DNA of 5,660 nt from JBEKYD01 sp049509915 (GTDB lineage Bacteria; Acidobacteriota; Terriglobia; Bryobacterales; Bryobacteraceae), in contig JBEKZL010000387.1 in NCBI GenBank assembly GCA_049509915.1, positions 1 through 5,660 on the forward strand, written 5' to 3'. The position numbers were made by a program, and so were the translations under genes. This document shows positions 1 through 5,508 of this stretch, one piece after another. The notes under the pieces were generated by a model, which was not told the DNA's origin, made no database searches, and worked only from the letters and a program-made list of their open reading frames with translations. Within the stretch, counting starts at the first letter, position 1; every line of letters begins with the position of its first letter.

Positions 1-29
1 CGACCAACCCGGTTACCCAAGCTGGCCGC

Positions 30-43
30 TCGATAGCTATCGA
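30..43. repeat. Perfect 14-bp palindrome
   Basis: TCGATAGCTATCGA is its own reverse complement with no spacer. It is AT-richer than its surroundings and lies in the gene-free stretch before the S55 gene. It could be a regulator site or a remnant of the preceding locus. Only the dyad symmetry supports it, so its role is unknown. Confidence 0.4.
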
Positions 44-63
44 ATCTAACCATCTACTATTCG

Positions 64-104
64 AGTGGGTCCTACCCCCACTGGTAATCTGCCCCTTTGG
101 GGCA
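64..104. other. Two adjacent short hairpins upstream of the S55 gene
   Basis: The first hairpin pairs AGTGGG (64-69) with CCCACT (77-82) around a 7-nt loop. The second pairs TGCCCC (90-95) with GGGGCA (99-104) around TTT. Neither is followed by a T-tract on either strand, so they are not canonical intrinsic terminators. They may belong to the 3' end of an upstream transcript or to a leader. I see no open reading frame or tRNA cloverleaf here. Confidence 0.35.
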
Positions 105-119
105 CACAGACGACATCTT

Positions 120-149
120 GGCGCTGCAGGCGGAGCGCCTGCGCCACAG
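120..149. repeat. REP-like palindromic repeat, copy 1
   Basis: The core pairs GCAGGCG (126-132) with CGCCTGC (136-142) around GAG. The core and its right flank closely match a second copy at 2023-2054, with the shared pattern GCAGGCGGA(A)GCGCCTGC followed by a GCCACAG/CCCACGG-type end. A GC-rich palindrome occurring twice within 2 kb outside clear homologous genes suggests a dispersed REP-type element. An alternative hairpin, GGCGGAG (129-135) with CTCCGCC (151-157), uses part of the same sequence. Confidence 0.5.
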
Positions 150-188
150 CCTCCGCCGAATACTCCGTTTTTTGGGTAACGCGGCGGT

Positions 189-194
189 TACAAT
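189..194 (+). promoter_or_regulatory. Possible -10 box just ahead of the GTG start
   Basis: TACAAT matches five of six bases of the sigma-70 -10 consensus and ends 6 nt before the GTG start of the S55 gene. Transcription starting about 7 nt downstream would begin at or next to the start codon, giving a leaderless mRNA. No convincing -35 box is present at the expected spacing, only a T-rich stretch at 168-173. This is weak evidence. Confidence 0.22.
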
Positions 195-200
195 GAGAAC

Positions 201-1970
201 GTGCCTCGCTCTGTCCTCGCGGCGTTCACGCTGCTGGCCGCTTCGCTCGCCGCGCAAAACCTGTTCCTGCCCTTGAAAGATATCCGTGCGGGCATGCGCG
301 GCACGGGGCGGACGGTTTTTTCGGGCACCCGCATCGATGAGTTTCAGGTGGAGATTTTGGGCGTGCTGGAGAACGTCGGTCCCAAGGAATCGCTGATTCT
401 GGCGCGGCTTTCGGGCGGGCCGCTGGAACAAACAGGGGTGATGGAGGGCATGAGCGGCAGCCCGGTCTATATCGATGGCAAGCTGGTGGGCGCGGTGGCG
501 ATGGCGTTTCCTTTCTCGAAGCAGCCCATCGCGGCCATCCGGCCGATCGAAGACATGGTGCGGATCTCGACGCCGGCGGCGGGCTTCGCACGGTGGGGCC
601 CGGACCGTGCCTCGATTCAGCTTGCCCAAGCCGACCTGACGCGCGCCATTCCCGGTCCCAAGCCCGCGCTGGCCGGCGGCGCGGGGTTGGCCGATATCGC
701 CACTCCCATCGGCTTCGGCGGCTTCAGCCAGGCCACGCTGGATACGTTCGGCCCGCGGCTGCGCGCACTGGGCCTCGATCCGAGGCAGGGCGCGGGCGGC
801 GGCGCTTCGCAACCGGCGATGGGCAACCCGGCCGACCTCAAACCCGGTTCGATGATCAGCGTGCAGCTTTTGGCGGGCGACTTCACCGTGGACGCGCAAG
901 GCACCGTTACCTATATCGATGGCAGCCGGCTGTACGCTTTCGGACACCGTTTTCTTTCGGTGGGCGCTACCGCGCTGCCTTTTGCCCTCGCCGAAGTGAT
1001 TACCCTCATCCCCAACGTGAATACGTCGTTCAAACTTTCGGCGGCGAAGGAATGGATGGGCTCGATCCAGCAGGACCGTAGCACAGCCATCGCCGGCGAG
1101 CTGGGCCAGCGGCCGCCCATGGCGCCGGTGAATCTTACCGTTTCGCGGGGCGGACGCACGGTGGATAGCTACCACATCCAAATGGTGGAAGACCCGCTGT
1201 TGTCGCCGCTGCTGCTGCAGATGGCGTTGTATTCGGCGGTGGACTTTACGGAGCGCTCGGTGGGAGCGGAGAGCCTGCGTCTCACCGGCAGGATCGATTT
1301 TCAGAACGCCCCCGCTCCGCTTCGGATCGCGAACGTTTTCGCGGCGGATAACGGCGCGGCGCAACAGGCTTCTCTGGGCGCCGCCATCCCGCTGGCCTAC
1401 CTGATGCAGAGCGGTTTTCCCGGCTTGCGGTTGAAGAGCGTGGATCTCGCGATCGAGGTTTCCGACCGCAAGCGAGAGCTGACGATCGACTCGGTGACCG
1501 CCGTGCGCCGCCAGGTGCGCGCCGGGGAAAAAGTGACCCTCGACGTGCTGCTGACCGGCGATGGGGGGGTGGAAAGCGCTCGGACCGTGGAGTATGCGGT
1601 ACCGATCGGCGCCACCCCGGGCCCGCTCTATTTCACCGTTTCCGACGCTCTCACCGCCAATGTGGCGGATTTTCGCCAGACGATCGCGAACACGCCGCGC
1701 ACCGAAACGCAGGTGCTCGCGGCGGTGAACAACCTTCATCCCAACAACAAGGCGTATGTGCGGGTGTGGCGCACGGACGCGGCCTTTCAGGTGGAGGGAG
1801 CCGACCTGGGCGCGGTTCCGGCTTCGGTAGCTCTGGTGCTCGACCCGGCCCAGTCGAACCAGTCGGGCATTACCCAATCCCGCAATTCGAAAATCGCGGA
1901 AATCGAAATCGACGGTGGCGAAATGGTAATTTCCGGCGCCAAAACCATTCAAGTGGAAGTCAAGGAATAA
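201..1970 (+). CDS. Exported SpoIVB-type (peptidase S55) family protein
   Basis: A 589-residue protein. Residues 1-18 form a signal peptide with a hydrophobic core and a likely cleavage near LAA-QN, so it acts outside the cytoplasm. The S55-type region spans roughly residues 20-310. It has a GMSGSP motif with candidate nucleophile Ser85, followed by an IDGKLVGAV strand as in SpoIVB, and a YAFGH motif with His249, then a stretch ending QDRSTAIAGELG. His249 is the first His in the chain, so Ser precedes His, the reverse of Bacillus SpoIVB. I see no PDZ domain. Residues about 310-589 look beta-rich and are unassigned. GTG at 201 is the first start after an in-frame TAA at 177-179; no good Shine-Dalgarno is seen. 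The stop overlaps the next gene's ATG. Peptidase activity and substrate are inferred from family resemblance only; a structural role is possible. Confidence 0.85.
   Translation: MPRSVLAAFTLLAASLAAQNLFLPLKDIRAGMRGTGRTVFSGTRIDEFQVEILGVLENVGPKESLILARLSGGPLEQTGVMEGMSGSPVYIDGKLVGAVAMAFPFSKQPIAAIRPIEDMVRISTPAAGFARWGPDRASIQLAQADLTRAIPGPKPALAGGAGLADIATPIGFGGFSQATLDTFGPRLRALGLDPRQGAGGGASQPAMGNPADLKPGSMISVQLLAGDFTVDAQGTVTYIDGSRLYAFGHRFLSVGATALPFALAEVITLIPNVNTSFKLSAAKEWMGSIQQDRSTAIAGELGQRPPMAPVNLTVSRGGRTVDSYHIQMVEDPLLSPLLLQMALYSAVDFTERSVGAESLRLTGRIDFQNAPAPLRIANVFAADNGAAQQASLGAAIPLAYLMQSGFPGLRLKSVDLAIEVSDRKRELTIDSVTAVRRQVRAGEKVTLDVLLTGDGGVESARTVEYAVPIGATPGPLYFTVSDALTANVADFRQTIANTPRTETQVLAAVNNLHPNNKAYVRVWRTDAAFQVEGADLGAVPASVALVLDPAQSNQSGITQSRNSKIAEIEIDGGEMVISGAKTIQVEVKE
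1962..1966 (+). promoter_or_regulatory. Shine-Dalgarno for the propeller gene, inside the S55 gene
   Basis: AAGGA lies in the last codons of the S55 gene, 3 nt before the ATG at 1970, with which the TAA stop shares one base (TAATG). The spacing is short, but the arrangement is typical of coupled translation. It favours ATG 1970 over the TTG at 2057, which has no comparable purine tract. Confidence 0.55.
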
Positions 1971-4294
1971 TGAGATCGCGCGCGGATAGGTTGTCCGTAT
2001 CAGGGTTGGTGGCACATGTGCCGGGGCGGGCAGGCGGAAGCGCCTGCCCCACGGCTTTGAGAATCGTCTTGCTCGCGGCGGCAATGGCTGCGGCGCTTTA
2101 TTCCAGCGGCACCACGGTGTGGGAGATGAATTCTTACGCCGATTTCATCCGCGGCCGGTTCGAAGGGATGTCGTTGAGCCGGGAAGGCCGGCTTTCGCTG
2201 GCACCCAAAATGGAAACGGTGTTTACCTCCGACCAGCCGGTAATCTGGGGCGTGGCTGAAGCGCCGGACGGCAGCTTGTACGCCGCCACCGGACACCGCG
2301 GCCGGGTGTACCGCATCGACGCGAGCGGCCATTCCAGCCTGTACTGGTCGGCCGACGAGCCGGAGGTATTCGCGATCGCGGTGGATCGGGCCGGCGCCGT
2401 CTACGCCGGCACTTCGCCGGATGGGAAGGTTTATCGCGTCGAGGCGGGCAAGGCCGCCGAGTTTTTCGCTCCCAAGACGCGTTATATCTGGACGCTGGCT
2501 TTTGGCCCGGATGGAAGCCTCTACGTGGGTACCGGCGACCAGGGAAAGCTGTTCCGCGTGGACGCTTCTGGCAAAGGCGAATTGTACTACGATACCGGGC
2601 AATCGCACATTACCGGCCTCGCCGTGGACGGGCAGGGGCGGGTCCTGGCGGGAACCGAGCCCAACGGCATTCTGTATCGTATCTCCGCCAAGGACAAGGC
2701 GTTCGTGCTTTACGACTCCTCGCTGCCGGAGATCCGCTCCATCGTGCCCATGCCGGATGGCACCATCTACACGGCCGCGTTGGGCGGAGCCGTGGCCAAA
2801 CAGGCGCAAGCCGCCGCGCAGGCCGCGCAAGCATCGGGCAACCCCGGCGCCACGCCCACCGCCAACGCATCCATCACGGTAGAAGCGCAGGCCGGTCCGG
2901 GCACCGAGATCAAGCCTCCCGCGCCCGCCCAGGCGCCGCTGACGGCCGCCACGCCGCAGGTCAGTACGCAGTTCAACCCGGTAGTGGATGTCAGCGGGGT
3001 GGAAAAGTCTGCGGTGTACCGGATCAATCCGGACAACACAGTGGAGACGCTGTGGAGTTCGAAAGACGAGAACGCGTTCGGCCTGCTGGCGCTGGAGCGG
3101 CAACTGGTATTTTCCACCGACCAGGACGGTCGCATCTACGGGTTGGCTCCGGACCGGCGCGTCACCCTGATCGCGCAGACGAATCAGGGCCAGGCGGTGC
3201 GCCTGCTGCCGTCCGAGCACTCGATTCTGGCGGCGACCGGCAATCTGGGGCGCATCTTCCGGTTGAGCGAGCTGCCCGGCGACAACGGTTTCTACGAGGC
3301 CCCGGTGCACGATTCGGGCACCGCTTCGCGCTGGGGCAGCGTGAGTTGGCGCGCCGATCTGCCTGCAGGCGCGACGCTCCGCTTCCGCACCCGTTCCGGC
3401 AATTCGATGAAGCCCGACCGTACCTGGAGCGACTGGTCGGAACCGCTGGGCGACGCCAGCGGCTCGCGCATCTCCAGTCCCAATGCGCGCTATATCCAAT
3501 GGAGAGCCGAGATGAGCGGATCGGGCGGCGCGACACCGGCGCTCGAAAGCGTCACCGTAGCCTATCTGCCGCAGAATTCGCCGCCGGTCGTCAAGAGCAT
3601 CAATGTCGTAAGCCAGGCCGTGTTGACCCAGGCCGGCCGCGGCGCCCCCAGTTCCTCGTCTTCCTCGGCGCCCTACACAGTTACGGTGAGCGATGCGGGC
3701 GATAGCTCGTCGAGTTCGGCGGGGACGCCCACCCAGACCTTGGCACGCGCCGCCGAGCAGCAGATCACCGTGTCCTGGCAGGCCGAGGACCCGGATGGCG
3801 ACCGCCTGGTCTACAGCCTGTATTTTCGGGGCGAAGAGGAACACCAATGGAAGCTGCTGAAGGGCGACCTCCACGAATCCTCGCTGACCTTCGATGCCAA
3901 CGCCCTGGCCGACGGCAAATATTATTTTCGCTTGCTGGCCTCCGACCGCGAGGCCAATCCGCCGGCCAGCGCGCGCGACTCGCAGTTGATCAGCGCTCCG
4001 GTCCTGATCGATAATACGCCGCCCTCGCTGACGGTGACTTCGGTCGCCCGCAACGGCGCTACGGCGCATATCGAATGGAGCGCGGAAGACGCCGCTTCTC
4101 CGCTCCGCCGCGCCGAATATTCCCTCGATGCCTCCAGCTGGGTGCCCATGGAAGCCGTGGATGGAGTGATCGATTCGAAGCACGAACGGTTCGCACTGGA
4201 TCTGTCTAATCTCACCCCCGGCGAGCACCTGCTGGTGGTTCGCGCCGCCGACAGCGCCAATAACCTAGGTGTAGCCAAGGTGGTGCTGCGGTAG
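1970..4294 (+). CDS. Exported beta-propeller protein with C-terminal beta-sandwich domains
   Basis: A 774-residue protein counted from ATG 1970. A long basic N-terminal stretch (1-29) precedes a hydrophobic export segment (about 30-45). From about residue 90, seven blade-like repeats follow, with the recurring pattern PDGxLYxxTGxxGxxYRI; the fifth is split by an Ala/Gln/Pro-rich insert (about 274-346). Residues about 432-535 form a beta domain with a TRSGNS and WSDWSEP region ending at YLPQNSPP. Two Ser runs (561-566 and 579-583) mark a linker. Two fibronectin-III/Ig-like modules follow (about 598-675 with AEDPDGD, and 682-774 beginning DNTPP). No catalytic motif is evident, so a binding or scaffold role at the cell surface or periplasm is inferred. 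It is probably co-translated with the S55 gene. A TTG at 2057 would give a more ordinary signal peptide but lacks a ribosome binding site. The family resembles NHL/WD40-like propellers; the ligand is unknown. Confidence 0.85.
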   Translation: MRSRADRLSVSGLVAHVPGRAGGSACPTALRIVLLAAAMAAALYSSGTTVWEMNSYADFIRGRFEGMSLSREGRLSLAPKMETVFTSDQPVIWGVAEAPDGSLYAATGHRGRVYRIDASGHSSLYWSADEPEVFAIAVDRAGAVYAGTSPDGKVYRVEAGKAAEFFAPKTRYIWTLAFGPDGSLYVGTGDQGKLFRVDASGKGELYYDTGQSHITGLAVDGQGRVLAGTEPNGILYRISAKDKAFVLYDSSLPEIRSIVPMPDGTIYTAALGGAVAKQAQAAAQAAQASGNPGATPTANASITVEAQAGPGTEIKPPAPAQAPLTAATPQVSTQFNPVVDVSGVEKSAVYRINPDNTVETLWSSKDENAFGLLALERQLVFSTDQDGRIYGLAPDRRVTLIAQTNQGQAVRLLPSEHSILAATGNLGRIFRLSELPGDNGFYEAPVHDSGTASRWGSVSWRADLPAGATLRFRTRSGNSMKPDRTWSDWSEPLGDASGSRISSPNARYIQWRAEMSGSGGATPALESVTVAYLPQNSPPVVKSINVVSQAVLTQAGRGAPSSSSSSAPYTVTVSDAGDSSSSSAGTPTQTLARAAEQQITVSWQAEDPDGDRLVYSLYFRGEEEHQWKLLKGDLHESSLTFDANALADGKYYFRLLASDREANPPASARDSQLISAPVLIDNTPPSLTVTSVARNGATAHIEWSAEDAASPLRRAEYSLDASSWVPMEAVDGVIDSKHERFALDLSNLTPGEHLLVVRAADSANNLGVAKVVLR
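2023..2054. repeat. REP-like palindromic repeat, copy 2, inside coding sequence
   Basis: A perfect 9-bp stem, GGGCAGGCG (2028-2036) with CGCCTGCCC (2041-2049), has a GAAG loop. It matches the repeat at 120-149 in core and right flank. A separate 12-bp palindrome, GGCACATGTGCC (2011-2022), abuts it on the left. The element is read in frame as part of the propeller protein's N-terminus, encoding roughly PGRAGGSACPT just before the hydrophobic export segment. Confidence 0.55.
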
Positions 4295-4370
4295 GAATAG
4301 GGCGGCCGGCCATCGGCCATCAGCTCAAAGCCTGGCCGAAGGCCGACCGCAGAGGCTGAAACGTGCGCGG
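4295..4370. other. Convergent intergenic region with GC-rich hairpins
   Basis: These 76 bases separate the stop codons of the propeller gene and the first small secreted gene. They contain GGCCG (4304-4308) pairing with CGGCC (4314-4318), a tandem GGCCATC duplication (4308-4321), and GGCC-GAA-GGCC (4334-4344) enclosed by AGCCT (4329-4333) and AGGCT (4353-4357). No T-tract follows on either strand, so termination here would not be classical. It may be another palindromic repeat acting as a bidirectional 3' end. Confidence 0.35.
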
Positions 4371-4700
4371 TTAATAGCTGAAATCAAGCTGGGTACCGGT
4401 GCCTCCCAACTGGATGTCCTGAACGATGTTCTCGCCGCTGGCCGTGGTCGACTCCACTGCGGTCTCGGCGAATTTCCGCGCGGCATTCTCGACCTTCACC
4501 GGCGCGGTAAACGACTTGTCGGTATCCTCCTGGGTGAAGACGGCGTTAGCGCCATCCACCTTCACGGCATAATTGCCGGCTTTGAGTTCCAGGTTGCCGA
4601 CTTTGGTCGGACCGGCCAAAATGATGTGATAGGACTTCGCCGCGCTCGCCAGAGTGAGGAACGAAAAGGCGAGGATAGAGACGCACGCAAGTTTCTTCAT
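4371..4700 (-). CDS. Small secreted protein of unknown function, paralogue A
   Basis: A 109-residue protein with an MKK signal peptide and likely cleavage near ASA-AK (about residue 20), leaving a mature chain of about 89 residues. The mature part has beta-rich character and the blocks PTKVGN (31-36), LKAG (39-42), NAVFT (52-56), FTAPVKVEN (64-72) and DIQLGG (95-100), all shared with the neighbouring copy. No Cys remains after cleavage and no catalytic motif is visible. The start has a strong AAGGAG Shine-Dalgarno (4710-4715) 9 nt upstream. It is convergent with the propeller gene and downstream of its paralogue, but a terminator between them suggests separate transcription. I do not recognise a named family; a periplasmic or extracellular beta-sandwich protein is the best description. 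Confidence 0.85.
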   Translation of the reverse strand: MKKLACVSILAFSFLTLASAAKSYHIILAGPTKVGNLELKAGNYAVKVDGANAVFTQEDTDKSFTAPVKVENAARKFAETAVESTTASGENIVQDIQLGGTGTQLDFSY

Positions 4701-4709
4701 GTCAGGTTA

Positions 4710-4715
4710 CTCCTT
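4710..4715 (-). promoter_or_regulatory. Strong Shine-Dalgarno of paralogue A
   Basis: On the minus strand AAGGAG lies 9 nt before the ATG at 4700. It fixes the start codon and lies 7 nt downstream of the leader hairpin at 4723-4755, close enough for that structure to affect ribosome access. Confidence 0.7.
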
Positions 4716-4722
4716 GTGTTAG

Positions 4723-4755
4723 GCCAACCACCCACTCTACTTACGAGGTGTTGGC
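4723..4755 (-). promoter_or_regulatory. Conserved bulged leader hairpin, paralogue A
   Basis: On the minus strand GCCAA-CACC (4755 down to 4747) pairs with GGTG-g-TTGGC (4732 down to 4723), leaving one unpaired G in the 3' arm and a 14-nt loop. The leader of paralogue B can form the same stem with a one-base bulge at the same place. Conservation of both arms while the loop differs suggests a functional RNA element, possibly controlling translation or mRNA stability. It could instead be an operator half-site pair in DNA. Confidence 0.45.
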
Positions 4756-4786
4756 TTACATAATGAAAGACGCCCCCCCGCCAGCC

Positions 4787-4845
4787 CGAGTTACCTCTGT
4801 GCAGTCTGTATACGAGTTACTGACATGTGTTTACTGACAGTGACA
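4787..4845. repeat. Cluster of short direct repeats upstream of paralogue A
   Basis: CGAGTTAC occurs at 4787-4794 and 4813-4820. TTACTGACA occurs at 4817-4825 and 4831-4839, a period of 14, and a third TGACA lies at 4841-4845. They lie roughly 90-145 bases upstream of the paralogue A start, where an activator or response-regulator array could sit. No equivalent is apparent upstream of paralogue B. Function is inferred from position only. Confidence 0.35.
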
Positions 4846-4908
4846 AATCCCGGAAGCTCGAGCCCGCCTTCACTCGCCTTCATATCTTTATGGCGCGGCC
4901 TCTTACAG

Positions 4909-4946
4909 ACAAAAACGCCAGGCACGCTTTGGGCGCACCTGGCGTT
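4909..4946 (-). terminator. Intrinsic terminator of paralogue B
   Basis: Reading the minus strand, AACGCCAGGTGCGC (4946-4933) pairs with GCGTGCCTGGCGTT (4927-4914) over 14 positions including two G-U pairs. The loop is CCAAA, and the stem runs directly into a T-tract (complement of 4911-4915). It begins 35 bases after the TGA stop of paralogue B, so it should end that transcript and isolate it from paralogue A. Confidence 0.85.
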
Positions 4947-4980
4947 GAGCCGGGCGAAACAGCGGGGGGCGTCCGGGGTC

Positions 4981-5310
4981 TCACTCGTCGAACGAGAGCC
5001 TGGTCTTGGAACCGCCCAATTGAATGTCTTTCACCTTCGCCGCGCCATCGGTCACGGACGTATTGACTAAGGTCTGGTCGAATCGCTGGTCGGTGTTTTC
5101 CACCTTCACCGGCGCGGTGAATTTCTTGGAGGTCTCTTCTTCGGTAAATACCGCATTGCCACCGTCGATTCTAAGATGATACGACCCGGCTTTCAACTGT
5201 ACGTTGCCGACCTTCGTCGGGCTGGAGAGTACGATTTCGTAAACCTTCGCGGCGCTGGCGAGGGATAGGAAAGACAGGGCGAGAGCGGACGTCAGTAACA
5301 GTTTCTTCAT
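4981..5310 (-). CDS. Small secreted protein of unknown function, paralogue B
   Basis: A 109-residue protein with an MKK signal peptide and likely cleavage near ASA-AK, giving a mature chain of about 89 residues. It aligns with paralogue A end to end without gaps, with about 63 of 109 positions identical by my count. Differences concentrate in the signal peptide core and in residues 73-94, while PTKVGN, LKAG, NAVFT, FTAPVKVEN and DIQLGG are invariant. ATG 5310 is preferred because it places the MKK n-region first; a TTG at 5331 would add seven residues ahead of it. GAGGAG lies 13 nt upstream and a weaker AGG 8 nt upstream. The gene ends in a strong terminator and is divergent from the kinase. 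Function is unknown; local duplication and divergence are clear. Confidence 0.85.
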   Translation of the reverse strand: MKKLLLTSALALSFLSLASAAKVYEIVLSSPTKVGNVQLKAGSYHLRIDGGNAVFTEEETSKKFTAPVKVENTDQRFDQTLVNTSVTDGAAKVKDIQLGGSKTRLSFDE

Positions 5311-5345
5311 AGAAAATACCTGGCTCCTCAACGTTTAGGATGCGT

Positions 5346-5373
5346 GCCAATCACAACGACGAAGGGTGTTGGC
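5346..5373 (-). promoter_or_regulatory. Conserved bulged leader hairpin, paralogue B
   Basis: On the minus strand GCCAA-CAC (5373 down to 5366) pairs with GTG-a-TTGGC (5354 down to 5346), with one unpaired A in the 3' arm and an 11-nt loop. The stem and bulge position match the paralogue A leader, but the loop and bulged base differ. It ends 35 bases before the ATG, compared with 22 in paralogue A. Confidence 0.45.
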
Positions 5374-5414
5374 GTACGTCTATAAGACGCTGCGCTCTTC
5401 GAAAGGTTACGAAC

Positions 5415-5477
5415 GCGGCCGCCCCCGGCCGCAGGCGGTAGTTAACCGCTCTGATTGCACGAGGGTAGGGAGCGGTT
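5415..5477. promoter_or_regulatory. Overlapping inverted repeats upstream of the kinase gene
   Basis: Three pairings are possible. GCGGCCG (5415-5421) pairs with CGGCCGC (5426-5432) around CCCC. GCGGT (5435-5439) pairs with ACCGC (5445-5449). AACCGCTC (5444-5451) pairs with GAGCGGTT (5470-5477) across 18 nt. The last two compete for the same ACCGC segment. They lie 30-95 bases before the kinase ATG and could form an operator or an alternating leader structure. Only the pairing supports this. Confidence 0.35.
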
Positions 5478-5508
5478 CGAAGGAATCTCATAGTGATATC
5501 GTTATCGG

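Noticed and set aside
61..104. Possible tRNA fragment with T-arm-like TTCGAGT
   Set aside because: The hairpins do not assemble into a cloverleaf, and no acceptor stem or anticodon arm can be found on either strand.
129..173. Intrinsic terminator formed by 129-157 plus the T-run at 168-173
   Set aside because: Ten bases separate the stem from the T-run and the loop is 15 nt, so it is not a canonical terminator. The T-run may instead belong to promoter DNA.
1766..1969. Upstream extension of the propeller frame into the S55 gene
   Set aside because: It overlaps the S55 coding sequence by 204 bases, and the encoded peptide has no signal sequence. ATG 1970 has a Shine-Dalgarno and the usual stop/start overlap.
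72..2084. Long minus-strand open frame opposite the S55 gene
   Set aside because: Its product is rich in Arg, His and Gly with no domain pattern, typical of the antisense of a GC-rich gene. The plus strand has a signal peptide and recognisable motifs.
2000..4228. Long minus-strand open frame opposite the propeller gene
   Set aside because: Same low-information Arg/Gly-rich composition. The plus-strand frame shows repeated blade motifs and beta domains.
4677..4691. Lipoprotein signal in paralogue A (Leu-Ala-Cys at residues 4-6)
   Set aside because: The Cys is at residue 6, before any hydrophobic stretch. A lipobox Cys should follow the hydrophobic core, and paralogue B has Leu at this position.
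4825..5070. Two plus-strand open frames across the terminator and the end of paralogue B
   Set aside because: They run through a strong minus-strand terminator and the antisense of a conserved gene, with no ribosome binding site or family pattern.
5311..5331. TTG start adding seven residues to paralogue B
   Set aside because: It places extra residues before the MKK n-region, breaking the exact length match with paralogue A. The GAGGAG that would serve ATG 5310 lies inside this extension.
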